DNA of 64,000 nucleotides from Stichopus chloronotus (lineage: Eukaryota > Echinodermata > Holothuroidea > Aspidochirotida > Stichopodidae): the NCBI GenBank assembly GCA_021234535.1, contig CM037836.1, positions 14,305,111 through 14,369,110 on the forward strand, read 5' to 3'. Shown one piece after another: positions 27,051-40,085 of the stretch (position 1 is its first letter; each line of letters opens with the position of its first letter). The translations under genes and the position numbers were made by a program. The notes below the pieces were generated by a model. That model was not told the origin of the DNA. It was given only the letters and a program-made list of their open reading frames with translations, and did no database searches.

Positions 27051-29777
27051 ATAATAGCAAGGATTTGGCACCGCACACCTTCGTAAAAACACAGGCAGGG
27101 TTAGAAAACCTTGCTGACTTTCCTGCGAACACAACAGGAAATCTACCGATTTCCCGCCGACATCTGGGTAGGGGTGGCGCGCCTTGTGGGGATTCAGGTG
27201 GATGCCCCCAAGATTGGAGTTCCTAGCACATCGAAGGGGTAAAATTGTGCAGCTGAGCACAAAAAATATGACTGAAAACCTGTGCAATATTTAGAGAATC
27301 AATCACCAAAGCTTAACGTTAGGCCCTTTGTGTTGTTGCAATATACAGCACCTGTGAAGAAGCGTCACTTACAAAATGTCAGAAACAAGTGAAACTTCAG
27401 CCCAATATTACGCTTTATAGATATGCAATAGGCCTACAATAAATGTCTTGATCATTGCAATTTTCGTTAAAAAGCTATACATCAGTCCCGTGGCAAATGA
27501 TAAAATGAAACTTTCTTGCGGTAACATTTTACAGAATCATAGACCACTTTACATTGTCAACTACAAGCTGTGCTACTTACAGTACGGACAGCTTTGCGCA
27601 TTTGACTTTGGCATGTTTCCAAACTTTTTAACTGCATAAATTAGGCCTACTGTAACATACAGGTACAGTAAGAAGGCCAATGGCTCTACTGTAGGCTGAT
27701 TTCGGTGCATACAGTACATCATAATGAAGAGAAGTTCCAAATTCAATTATTTTTTTTTGTGCCTAACTTGGGGCTGCTTGTTAAATCATTGACCATTTCT
27801 GTTGTAAGCAATACTGTTCTTTTTACCCTAAATCACATTGAAGCTGGAATATAAGTTGAAAATTTGGCAGTGAAGGTCAAATTTTGTGGAATATATCATA
27901 GCTAGTATTTTCATCAATTCCTAACACTTGGAATTGGGTAATTTTTCCCCATACAAGTTGTACACCAAGGTACCGGCCCAAAATGGTGGGTGTATTGTTA
28001 ACACTGGTATTTCCCCAGTACTTTACATCACATTTGTGTGGAGGATTCTCACTACCTAGTACACTACATACACTAGCCTACACCCTCTCATGAAAAGGAC
28101 CATCTACTTTCCTTGATAAAAAGAAGAAAATTCCATTTTGAGCTACAGTATTTGCTGTGTATGGTACAGTGAAATTTTGCAATCTGACAAAGTGTGTTCC
28201 CATAGAGGTTGTGCCCTTTCTAATCTCATGAAGGAATGTGGTAGTAATTTTGGATTTGTGTAATAAAGCGCCAATGAGGTACCAGGGGTGCCTTTGAAAA
28301 CGCTAGTCATAGCCACAACAAAAAATCTTGTTTAAGCCCCAGTTTTGCATTAATGAATTCACATATTCTCATTGGTCTGTTTGATTTCAAGTAATGGTGA
28401 CTGATTGCCATCTTGGAGAGTCTGAATTTTGTAGGGCCAACGAAAATGTCAAGACAATTTTCATGTTTACATATATTTGTGACAGGTGATCTTTTCTCCT
28501 ACTTTCTCTTCCCTGAAACACTAACAATGAACAAAGGAAGATGACCAGGCAATTGGCAACACAACTCATATTCCAGCTTTCAGCTCTGTGGTGGAGTTCT
28601 CTGAAGTGCTTGTGAACGAGTGTCTTGAAGACTGCACGTATGACACTTACAGTGCCTGAGTTCCCTTGGTGACCGCAAAGGTGAAAAGAAAAAGAGTCCT
28701 TAATTAAAAATACAATTGCTGTAAAACTAAGTTTTCATTGATGCAGAAAAATCTTAGTGTGACACAGGTCTAGTAAGTATTGCAAAAATTATCTTTTTTA
28801 CAAGGAAATGCTGTATATTTGAAAGTTAGCCCTATAAAGCAATTTAATTGCATCATCGGTGCACATAGGTCTATGGTAGAGCTTACACCTACAGTGTACT
28901 CATTTAAAACCTCACAAGCTAGAGTACTTGTAGTGGTACTACTACTAGCTACTGTAACTGCAGCCTCCACCCAGACTGGAGACTTACTGTAAGAGTGCAC
29001 TTTGGCCTAATTTTTCTCACAAAAACATTTATCTCCATGTGTACAGCCACAGTGCCTCCACTTTAGAATTTCAATCAATCATGGGCTTAGCCAGGCCTAT
29101 ATTTTGTTTTCTCCAAAAACATACACACTCCCAGGACCTATGCCCAGTCCTTCTGCGTTCTGCATGCAGATACTCCTTGCAGTATGACTGTTACATTTAG
29201 AGGCCTAAGTTAGTGCAGGGCAGGACCTAAACCACAAAAATTGAGGCCTAACAACTTGTGCAGTATGTTTAGCTAACTTTAAAAGGCTATGAAATTCAAA
29301 TTAGGCTTATTATAATAACTTATTATAATCAATAAGTTAGGCATGGGGCAGGGCTTATTCTAACACTGTTCGAAAGACACACCATGTATGCATTTCTCAA
29401 TCTTCACTTCAGTTTTGATGATTGAGACAAGGCTACTTGCTGGAGCTTACTTGAATTTAGTTGGAACGTTCGAAATTAAGACTACTTGTTCAATTGTTTG
29501 CATTGACTCGAATTCTAACTTTAGCAGTGTCAACTACCTAAATCATGATGTATCCACGCCTGAAGGCATGTGAATAGTGATACCTCACTAGTGCCAGTGA
29601 ATTTACATTACCACGTACTGCTTAAGCACTGTACCGTAGTATACGCAGTATATACACAAACTACAGTATGTGGTGTCTGATATAGGCCTAACATAAGCCT
29701 TATTTAGTAAGCTACAGCTACAACGCTCAGAAGCAGCCACGGTAGAAAAATTTGTCACTTTATATTAAAACACTTAC
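27051..29777. other. No gene recognised; last part of the TACTGTA-rich domain
   Basis: A minus-strand frame of 140 codons at 26865-27287 covers half of a diverged duplication and has no family match. A GC-richer patch lies at 27,060-27,235. The TACTGTA word persists up to about 29,670. Confidence 0.6.
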
Positions 29778-29882
29778 CGCGTAAGAGATTGCAAAAATAC
29801 TATAAGATATTAATCCAATTTTACCCTCGGTTCTGAGCGTGAACCTTGAGACGGTCGGCACTCGCGCGCACAGAGTTATATA
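29778..29882 (-). promoter_or_regulatory. Putative minus-strand promoter and first non-coding exon
   Basis: Reading the minus strand: TATATAA at 29882-29876, then a CpG-rich stretch (GTGCGCGCGAGTGCCGACCG). An expected start site lies near 29,850, and two splice donors follow: CCGAGG/GTAAAA (exon end 29825) and TTACGCG/GTAAGTG (exon end 29778). There is no long open frame, so exon 1 would be 5'-UTR. The surrounding 300 bases are CpG-richer than the flanks. The downstream exons were not identified. Confidence 0.35.
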
Positions 29883-30199
29883 TCCCAAAAAGTAGGACAG
29901 ACTGATAAACAGTTAACGCAGACCAGGCCTAAGCTTTAGCTAGCGCTTAGTACAAGTTAAGTGCAGTGATCAGGACGAATACGACTACTTGCTGCTTCAA
30001 TATCACATATCGACTTCGAAGATGACGTATGAGTCATGTGACCTTTCACAATAGTCACCTTTTGTTCCGAGAAAGAACCTGCTTATAGTGAACAGACAGA
30101 ATAGAGAAGTCTTTTTATATGGGGTGCAGAACTTCATTTGTAAATTAGTCAAACGATACGCCAGAGACCGCAAAACCGGGCGTCAAGTGTCAAATTGAG

Positions 30200-31292
30200 C
30201 AGTGGCGGAGCCAAAGGGGAGGCGGAGGGAGGGCAAGTTGCCCCTCTGATGAAAAAAAAATAAGGGAAATTTTAAAATTCTGGGGAAATAACATTTTCTT
30301 TACCATTTCTCAAAATTTTTACTAGGATAAGAAATTGTAAGACATTAACATGCGTAATTCATACTTTAACGACAAATTTCCCCTGAGTTTATGTGTCACT
30401 GAACGCCATGCCTGACCCATGCCTGACCCATGCCCGAGTGCGTGTTCCACAGAGATCCCCCTTTAGTAGGCCGAAAGTGAATGATAATTTTTATGGGGCA
30501 GAGCAGTGCAGTGGAGTGGAAATATGTAACTATGGAGCTATGTACAATTGACACTGACAGGCACTTTTTTGTAACCTAAACTAAAAAGCGAAGAAACCGC
30601 CCCCTCACCCTAAAAAACCTACATGTAGGTCATGGAAGATGTCTTCGATTGCAAGGGTCAACAGGAATACTAGTTAAGCATCATTCACTTTTAGTCTGCG
30701 AAAGTGAATGAAAACTAGCCTAAGTAATCTACAGGCATGAAGACGGAATCTGAATTAGACATACTCAAATAAGGTCTACAAATGAATATTGCATCTGCAG
30801 TGCGAAGTAAAGTGACAAAAATGTAAAACATTACTTCAATAAAAGGAATTCCTGGAGATATATTCAGTTTAAATGTAGCATCAAACATAACACCACTTAT
30901 GTATGCAGTCTATATAGTCCACCCGAAATTTTCTCAAGGGCGATCCGCCTGCAGCATGGCAGTCACGGTCATCAGTCCATCATATCACAATTTCACCCTT
31001 ACATAAAGGCTCAGACAGTGGCATATGCTAAGCGAGAGGGTTGGAGGTAGGTAGTCTATCTGTAAAATCTCACTCTAGGTACTCACTCACATTTAGAAAC
31101 CCTGTGATTGCCCCCCCCCCCCATCCCTTCCAGAAAATCATGCGTGCGTCACTCGACTCAGCCCAGCTTATACCCCATGCCAAACTCACTTCCTCTTCAA
31201 CTTAGCAAGACCCAGTTGTACCCTTCAAAAAATTTGGGGAAAATTTCATATCTTTGCCCCCTCCTCCCGAAAAAGTCATAGCTACGCCACTG
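30200..31292. mobile_element. Non-autonomous hAT-type element, 1.1 kb
   Basis: The left end is CAGTGGCGGAGCCAAAGG; the right end, as reverse complement, is CAGTGGCGTAGCTATGAC. It is flanked by AAATTGAG (30192-30199) and AAATTTAG (31293-31300), an 8-bp target duplication with one mismatch, as expected for hAT transposition. Both subterminal regions are rich in AAATTTT and G/C runs. No transposase frame remains. It sits about 320 bp upstream of the putative minus-strand promoter at 29.88 kb. Confidence 0.65.
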
Positions 31293-32124
31293 AAATTTAG
31301 TGCCAAGTGTGTAGTTGAATTTCAATCTGTAAGGGTTTCTTTTTTAAGAGATTTTAAGAGGACAGCGAAATAAACAGCATCATTAATTTTCATGAAGACC
31401 TGAACATGTAAGTGAACTTGAACAAAGTTTTAAAGGAAAATGCAGTCATCCTGCACTTTGAAGTATATACGTCTACACTAATTCACGGATGGCTCTTTTG
31501 AATCGAGTGTTGTTACTGGATTGCTAAATTCATGCCAATTATTTAGTTACTTTGAATGTGCAATAGACAGTGTGAAGTATCCTGAAGCATTAAAGAGGAG
31601 ATCTGTGAGATTTAGCGGATGCTTCAAAGTAAAGTGTGGAAAGAATGTTTACTCCCTTTATAAGTGCAAAGAAAAAATACTGCAACTCAAAGGTTCTCTC
31701 TCAAGGTAATTTGTTTACAAGAATTTTGCACATTGAACCTAAGGAGGATTGTAGTTACATCCACCAAAAACAGTAAACTTTTGGTACTCGAGAAACAAAT
31801 CAAATATTACTTCCTACACAGTATTATTTGACCCCTGCTTACCCCCAAATGACCTTAAAGTCTGTCATAGACAATTGACGTTCTTCATGTATATACTTAA
31901 TATGATAAACCAACATGACGTCATATATATGACGTTGCCGTTTGGAAATATTTTGTTGATGGTTAAATCTTTTGACTCCTCTTCGACATGTTGACTTTAA
32001 TTGGACCTCCGGCTGTACCAAAAGAAAATTTAAAAAAGGATTGTTAAAGTTGTGTTCAAGTTTTTCTCCTTGCGATATTGTGATTGCAATTTTACGGTTA
32101 CGATTTTTATTTGATTCTTGTGGA

Positions 32125-32812
32125 CAGTGGCGGCGCCAGGATGTCAGACTTGGGGGGGCAAACTGTGGGCAGAGGAAAATGTTGGGGGGCAAAGATTTTC
32201 GCGCGCAGCCCGAAACCGAGCGCGAAGCGCGAGGCCTTGCGGGTGGGGTCCAGGGGCCCGCCTTAGGGCCCCTGGTGGGGTCCAGGGGGCAAAGCGCCCT
32301 GAAGCTCTGAGGCTTTAGCGTATCTCTGGGTGGAAAATTAAGCCCCAAGAGAGGTGTATTATTTATTTTTATATTATTTATTTTTTCGGTTGACCGTACT
32401 CCAAGGTTCCCAACTTTTTTCTTTGGGAGTACCATTTCACATTTACGCGGTACCACCGAGTGCACACACACACACACATAGGCTACATACACTTCCATTT
32501 CATTCCTTTATTTAGGAAAACAACGACATTCCTGTATTTAGGAAAACAACCACCTACCCGCCCTTCCCTTATGCTGGACGGTAAACATTCCAGAGAAAAT
32601 TGGTCTAACATAAATTAGGCATTAATCAATCGTGGTTCGCCGGAAGCTGTTCTTATTCAGTCCAATGCCAATACATGGTTTTGTGATTAATTTTGGATGA
32701 GTACAAGATCTAATTGGGTGAGGTGAGAGCAACTGGGGGGCAACTGGGGGTCAAGGAAACAATCTGGAGGGGCAAAGCCCCTCATGCCCCCCTCCCCGTA
32801 CCGCCGCCACTG
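32125..32812. mobile_element. Non-autonomous hAT-type element, 688 bp, perfect 8-bp duplication
   Basis: The left end is CAGTGGCGGCGCCAGG; the right end, as reverse complement, is CAGTGGCGGCGGTACGG. The flanking duplication CTTGTGGA is identical at 32117-32124 and 32813-32820. The left third is strikingly CpG/G-rich (GCGCGAAGCGCGAGGCC and a repeated GGTGGGGTCCAGGGG). A CA microsatellite lies at about 32461-32480. Open frames across it are artefacts of GC-rich sequence without stops. The intact duplication implies a fairly recent insertion. Confidence 0.85.
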
Positions 32813-33635
32813 CTTGTGGACCTAGAGACTCAGGCAATCGACATTTATTTAGGAAAAATAGGGCTTCTTGTTAACCGCTAATACAGTTCAGCTACGTCCA
32901 TTCTATAAACCAAACATCAAATAAAAAAAAGCTTGCCCATCATTCAAAAAAAAAAAACTCTTACCACCTTGCACCAAAAGCAATAATTTTCTTGTTCGAA
33001 TAGTTTGCCTGTAAAATATGAAATAGATCCTATACTGCGTCGTTTCTGGAATTTGACGGCCTCTTTAATTGACCTCAATTAAACGACCCTTGAACCTCGA
33101 CCGACGAACGAACTCGAGGTCCTGAGCCCTACTGTGCAATATTTATTTTACTTCTCAGTTTGATCAAGATTGTTACTGAGTTTTGAAAGACAAATACACT
33201 TGGACGATAGCTGATTGCTCTGAATCTAGAACGCCATGCTAAACGGTGGTACACTTTGTCCACTTTGATGCAGTCGAGGGCAATTAAAGGTGAGTGCTCA
33301 AAAGGTTGGTTTATGCATTTAACTTGTAGCAAATATGATCACATTCCTCATAACTATAGGTGGGAGAACTTGTTTTCTTTGAGAGAATTTCGCTTCTCGT
33401 TCTCTAGATATACATAACGGGTGTATAAAATCATGTTACATATGTACTTTGGACGGGGGCTTTCAACTTCTTTCCTTATTATAAAAATTATGGAAATTCT
33501 AATGATTCAGGAACAGTGTACTCTTTTTTCATTATTCTTATTGTTTTTCTTTGTTCACTGATTTTTAGAGGGTGCATGCCATTTTATTGTACAAACTCCC
33601 CCCCCCCCCCGCATACCAGAAGCTTGTAAACAAGG

Positions 33636-33725
33636 GGTGGATAACCTAGCTACCGTGCACGGGGCAAATGCCGCCCTTGAATTAGAGGCATCATGCGGCC
33701 CAAAACCCCCTTTTGAACAGAAATG
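33636..33725. mobile_element. Possible hAT (Charlie-like) terminus
   Basis: AAGGGGTGGATAACCTAGCT followed by GGGGCAAATGCCGCCC and CATGCGGCCCAAAA resembles the widespread hAT end pattern CAGGGGTGG-x-AAC-CT followed by repeats of (T)GCGGCCC. No matching far end or target duplication was found. Confidence 0.35.
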
Positions 33726-34634
33726 AAAATAAAAGAAACAAGCGAACGAAAGATGAAAACTAACAAAGGTACTATAAATATAAAAGCGTGTGAAAACAAA
33801 CAGTTACACTCACTATAGCCTTACAACGATGTAACCGACTTTTCACATTTTTGACATTGGCCTTGCCATATATGCAATCATTTTTCAGTACAGAAAGTAT
33901 AGGGAACAGAGGGCGGGCTTGCAACTTATGGAGCAGATACGGCTCTGTTATGGAGTATAGGCACCCGATTATATAGCGTTAAGATCCTACTACAGGTGTG
34001 ATACCAACATTAGGTTATGTATATCGGCCAAGATCTGCCTAAATTAAACGACGGTGGTCGATATTTCGTCATGTTTTTCAGTTATCATTACAACCTTTTT
34101 ACTTCAATTTTGAAGAGCACCAATTAAAGTACATACAAGGGGAAATCAGCACGAATGTGGGAAGATTTTAGATTGTCTTGGAAAATCGAAGGATATGTCC
34201 TAGTGATATGTTGGTTCGCGAGTCTTGTCAAGGGGGAGAGAGCACCTCTCCAATTTTTAAATGGCATGATAGGCCAGACCATTGCCAATCACCCGATGGC
34301 TAGGGAATCCGTCTCATGTGACGTACCTTGGAAAGTGTTACGAGCAATGTGTCGCAAATATACCACACACTTGCACATAAACACACACGTACACCCTCAC
34401 ACATACACGTCAACGTGACATCATAGGCTTAGATTATCATTGCAAAAAAAAATTAGACCGTAAAGAACGGTGCACACAGTGGATTAAAATCATGGCTGCT
34501 ACAGATATAGATCATCGTTTATGTAGCTTTCTGTTATTTTCGGCCATTTCGGGGATGATGTCAAGAAGCATGTATTGATCAATATCAAGTGACATGAACC
34601 TACAGAAGAGAGCTCGTGAAACCGTGTAACTTTT

Positions 34635-35060
34635 GAAATAAGAGCCTATGGCTTTTCAAAGTTGGATGAATATTCAAACCAATGACGTAAAGTGTTGTAC
34701 TGACAGTGTCTGTATTTCATATGTTAGAACAAATCATGGAATACTGACAAAATGTCTCTTACTCACTTGCCATCTGACTTACACTCTGGAAAGTGTATAC
34801 ATACTTTTTAAGAAGACAATACGTGCTTTCCAAATAAACACTCTGGGCAAATAAAATTATCAATTGCCCTTGAAATAAAAGTATAAATGGTTAGTAACAT
34901 GAGACGTACCATGGATAGCTCCCGTGACGTCACAAACTTGTACCCAATTGGCTTACGTTTGTTTGTAAAATGGTCAACGTTTGATGAATTTCGTTTGAAA
35001 CTGTGGGGATTTCCAACTTTTTTAATGATTAATTCGGTCAATTCTCCAACATATGTTTTC
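34635..35060 (+). mobile_element. TTAA MITE family 2, old diverged copy
   Basis: Shared blocks in the same order as 45175-45530: AATGACGTAAAGTGTTG, TTTCCAAATAAACACTCTGG, CCTTGAAATAAAAG, a TGACGTCACAAACTTG block, and GTTTGATGAATTTCG. The ends were not located, so the limits are approximate. Confidence 0.5.
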
Positions 35061-37475
35061 CAGGTTATAGTAACTTCAAAGACATCCCGAGACCCACACC
35101 ATCATCAGGGCGAAGAAATATCAAGTATTGTCTGAAAATTTGATAGACAAATGTTCCCTTTTCAAAGCATTCAATAAACTTACCCAATATATCAATTGTC
35201 TTAGTTGGTTAATATAAGAATAGGGTCCCATGACTGACTAACATTTTGTAAATATCAAATCTCCAAAATGAACCGCTTGGTTTGATTTCCTTGCCCAGTG
35301 CACAGGACCACACTGTGACGTTCAAAAATTCCATTTTGTTTCGATAGTAGAAAGTTGTCACTTATGGTGGGATAAATTTTACGCTCATGTGACAAAATTT
35401 TGTTAACAATACACATTCAAGAAAACTCAAGTAGTCTTACTTTCCAGACATACAGTTTGCTAATGTTTCTTTCTTTTTTTTTCTTTTTTTTTTTGCTGAT
35501 GGTATGTGAAATATGTTGGGTTGTTGATAGGATACTGATATACTGGTGGTGCTGTATTTTCACAATAATCACACTGACAAAAAAAAGGGTCTTGCATTCG
35601 CCTCAAGTAACAATCCAACTACAAATGGTGGGTAAATGCAATTAATTCTTTCTTTCCTGCATTACAACAATCAGAAGTATTGACATTAGGCCAGTAGTCA
35701 GGGTTTGGGGAGTAGGGTGGGCCCGTGAAATCCCCCTCCGTAGAATTTTTTGGGGGTGATAAAACTCATTAACATCATGTTCCACGTGTCGGCGGTTCCA
35801 CCCCTCCAAGTCCTTCACTAATGATCTGATCTGGCTACATACTTGGGTGCATGTCACATCAACATCAATCTGGTATTGAGTACATAGTCGAAGCCACAAT
35901 GCATTCTGTTTTTCACAGCTCTGTCAGTATCAATCTCGTATTCAACAAGGTTTTATTGATCGGGTAGACTCTGAGCTGTTGTGATACCTAGTCACAGGTA
36001 GCTTCTGTATTTTCTTCTCTTTTTTTTTTTTTTCATTTCGTCTGTTGCTTGTCTGTTTCTTTCTAGTAAGTTCATTACATTTATTCGTCTTTTTTCTTCG
36101 GCAAGCCATGCTGTAGGTGCTCGAACCGAGTCTTTGAGATTGATCCTGTTGATGTTTTAGTCCGAGTGGCTGGGGTGGTGTCCGTTGTCTTTACACAAAG
36201 GACGTATAGCATCCCACTGAATCGTCCGAGACTAGACTGTATATTGTCAGTTCAGAACGGGTATTTAGTCAATCGATAAAGGATCTCAGCTTATCGTTTG
36301 TAGCTGTCTCAGTGTCTTTGAAGTCCCTATGAGGGAAATACCCCTGCCCTAGACGGAGAAATGGATTTGTAGGCCAAATGCCGTTTGGCAATTGCATGCG
36401 AAAGGAACACATGCATTTTGTCTTGAATGCAATTGTGCTCTGATATCTTGTGCCGAATTGAGTCGATTTTCGCTGCATGAATGAACTTTTATATCTAGCT
36501 TGTTTGCATGGAAATCAGCCTTGTTTCCATGGAAACCAGCCTCACAAAATGTCACGGACATGAGAAGCCCGACTAATTTGTACATATGGTGGTATTGTTA
36601 AAAGGGAACATAACTCAACATAGCTCCGTCCAAGGACGAATTGATGTCACAAATGTTTATGTTATGTAATTTGCTGTGTGGGGTTCCTCTTGTTAACCAC
36701 ATTACTCCCTTTGGGGACCGAGAGCACTTAAAGCCTCGCTGACAAATTTCCATTGAATTTTTGCCGGTGAAGGTGAGTTTTATCTCGTCTGACGTGGCAG
36801 GTTGAGGGAGGATTGACAAAAACCACCTTTAATTTGAACCGGCTGTTGGGCGCCTGTTTTCTCTAAGCCAACATTTTACAGAAAATTCTTTAAATGGGGG
36901 ACGAATAAGGGCGTGCTACAGCTAGGGACATGGGCCAAGACAACACATTTGAACACTTACCCATTTAATTTCCTGAGATAAAAGTCATCGAATTTTGGCT
37001 TTCACTGGTTAACGAATCCATAACGACACATGATCTTTTATCATCGTTTTACGTAAGTAGTTAAAATATCACACATCTTTAGAAAGTGATACTTCAAAAA
37101 AAGTAATTCCAGTGACAATTTAAGTCGTATATGTTTGACAGAGCATATGTTTCCACTGCCGCTACTTTACCCCCACCCAACTACTTGTTCAGAACTCCAC
37201 ATAGGCCTGTTGCTGTTTGAAGGCAGACGGTTCTGGTCAACAAAGATTTCCAGGTGAATCAATGTTACAAAATGTCACGTAACAGCAGCAAATAACGGCA
37301 AAGTTTTTCTTGTTTTTTGAAGTTGAAGTGCTCCCCCTCCCCGTCCCCACTCAGCTGAAGTGACGTGACAAATACATACATGTATATGTCTATTCTCTGT
37401 TTACATTCTTAATTTTGCAGTTACCGTCATATTTTAGAAAGGCTATGAGACTTAATTTTCCACCCGGATATATGC
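35061..37475. other. Intergenic, nothing recognised
   Basis: AT-rich DNA with T tracts (35,468-35,494; 36,019-36,033). Short open frames show no product. Confidence 0.6.
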
Positions 37476-37793
37476 TGAAACCTTAGAGCTTCTGGGGGCC
37501 CCCAACAGGTTTGCCTCTGGACCCCATCAGGGGTCGTAAGTTTTCTGAGATATTTTTTTCACCCACATGTAGCTATACTAAACCTAGGAGTTTCCAGGAA
37601 CTTCGCCCCTGAACCCCATTGGGGCTTTGCCCCTGGTCCCTACGAGGGGACCTAAGACAGGCCCCTTGATCTCTCTCACTAACCTGTGCTCGATATCGCT
37701 CTACTCAGGAATTTGTTTGCCTCCAGCAGAGTCCTTTACTCTCAACACCACCCCCCCCCCCCCCCCACACCCCTAATCCTGGTGCCGTCACTG
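37476..37793 (-). mobile_element. Fragment of the same hAT-type family, inverted
   Basis: Read on the minus strand it begins CAGTGACGGCACCAGGATT, close to the left end of the 32.1-kb element. It contains the same (G)GGGTCCAGAGGCAAA / CAGAAGCTCTAAGGTTTCAGC module in the same order. A 16-17-base C tract near 37,750 lies inside. The other terminus was not found, so it is a truncated copy. Confidence 0.65.
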
Positions 37794-40085
37794 GTAGCAA
37801 GATACAATTCATAAACACAACAGTTAGATTTATTTTTGTAAAATTAGCAGCACTCTTCTTAACATAAAGTAATGATATATTTGAAGATATGACACTGACA
37901 ATATCATTGGAAATTGTATTTTACTGTAAAATTTTTAGCAAGAAGATTAGTTTGAAACAAAATAATGGAGACTGGATATCTCTGCAACTGAGGAATAGAT
38001 ATGGGATATATTTTAAAAAAGTCAATTTACTTAAGCCGAAATATTGATACACTTTTTGAAAATGTAATTTATGTTAATTGTTAACAACATGATCAATTCA
38101 AAACACGATTTGGAATACTGGATATCAACAGGGATTTCTTTCATAAAAAGCTTGGAGACAGATAACTATGAACTATCATGTAAACCAGATATATTACACA
38201 ATCATTATGGCATTTAAAATGATTTAATAACTTAATGTAAGTACAAGTAAATGAGATTTAACACACAGCTATATTCTGTATAAAGTCTATACCAATGCGA
38301 CCACGTAGAAAAAAAAATACGAACCATAGAAATACGATCGAGATAAAAAATTTAAGAACGAAAATAAAAAAAAACATTGTTGTGTTTTAAACGTTTTAGT
38401 GAAAATTTCAAAAAAAACAAGACTTGTTTTTTCTTTTGTTTTTGTGGGGGATTAAAATATAAGATCAAAATGTTTAAAACTCAAAACCAAAATTATAGAA
38501 TCAGTGTAACACACAGTACGCCTTATGGAGTCTAGATTTCAATTCTAAGTAGTCAAAATAGGAACATTTACATTCATTTCCTGAAATAAGCATCGCAGAC
38601 TCCTTAATGTAAAAAATAGCTACAATATCATGTTCAAGGACATTACATTGACGAAATCATAAAACGTTAGAATTTACGTCAAATGGTAGCAATAAAAATA
38701 TGCATGATTAGTTTGACACACAAACATACCTGATGGATGTATAGGAAATACAACTTCAATATGATGCCGTGACAAATATACAAGCAAACAACGGGGTGTG
38801 TGGAGAGGTCATCTCCCCCCCCCCCCCCCCCATCCCACTTTTCAGTCAGGTGCTTTTCTTTAAAATTATCCAAAACTGCATTTAAGCTATAGATTTCTGT
38901 ATAGTAAAGGTAAAGGTCGTATATAAAAAGAGTTTGAGATATGGTAACGAGAGTGCTTGAGATTAGGCAGGTAAGTATTATCCTAGTTATGTCGACCCTG
39001 CTCTGTCTAATGAAAAAAGAAATCTATTGTATCATACTGTGTAGTTATAATTTTGGTGTAGACTCCGCCTAACTGTGTGCTAATTTTAACTGAGTCGTGT
39101 ACGTTTGAGTGCACTAAGCCTACCTAGTAGCGTCGTCCCCCAAATTACGTCAAGGTTTTCATAAAATTTTGACTGAAAAATTATTTGAAAATCCTTGCAC
39201 TGAGACCATGGGCCTCCGTGTGGACTTCATCTTAAGTGACAAAATAAGTTTGTTTAAAGATGTAGCAGGATGGTCTTGTTGGTAGTTTTTGAAAAGTTGA
39301 AAATAAAGAAGAAAAAATCAATTCTGTTCAAAGACAGTCGATAATATTATCACCATTGCAACGTAACCTGGAAAATAATCAGTTCGTTATCACATTTAAA
39401 TTACGTGTAGATTCCGCTACTGTCCCCTCTCCTGACCATTTTTACACTATTTCGCTTTTTCCTTCACCCAGTCACTATCATGAATGCGGAGAATGGGTCG
39501 GGGGGGGGGGGGGGTAAAATGTCCCTGGGCCAACTCATTGAATAATGGACAAGGAAATATGCAACAATTTGGAAATCAAAACAACAATTTTACAATTCCA
39601 TGCATCCATTTGTGATTTTTGGCAACACTGGTTCACATTCAGAAATTTCACGAAATCTTCGCGAACTACCATATGCAGTGGGAATTCACATGGATGGCGC
39701 TATCGGTACTCCGTAAATACTCGACCAAGTGCTCTAACTTGCAAACATGTCATGTAGGCTCTTAGCATTGACATCAGTGTAGGTACGTGTGTATTGGTAA
39801 TGGAAGTGGCGGTTGGGGTCCCTCGCACTGGGCTCATCCCCTGATGAAAAAGTGGAGAAGCTAATGAAATGTTTCCCACCAATATTAAAAAAAGGTGTTA
39901 TAAGTGTTACGAGAGTAAGGGAAAGAGGATTAATAATTTATTTCAATTCTTGTATCATCTTTACTTGTTTCATGTGTAATTGCCATTTTTATGAATTGAG
40001 AAATTGCAGACATAAGATCCCAATTTCAGGGTTGGGTACACTGCAGTTTAGAACACCCTGGACGTGCCGTGTCTGGCCCAGACTT

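Noticed and set aside
26865..27287. Minus-strand open frame of 140 codons
   Set aside because: It spans one half of a diverged duplication and a GC patch, has no family features, and has overlapping frames of similar length on the other strand.
31839..32498. Minus-strand open frame of 219 codons, the longest in the window
   Set aside because: It runs across the boundary of a hAT-type element and owes its length to the GC-rich head, where stops are rare. The composition (Pro/Arg rich, then basic) reflects DNA bias, not a protein family.
34155..34418. Plus-strand open frame of 87 codons with hydrophobic start
   Set aside because: No family match. The last third is a CA-type microsatellite translated as His/Thr, and no splice context or promoter was seen.
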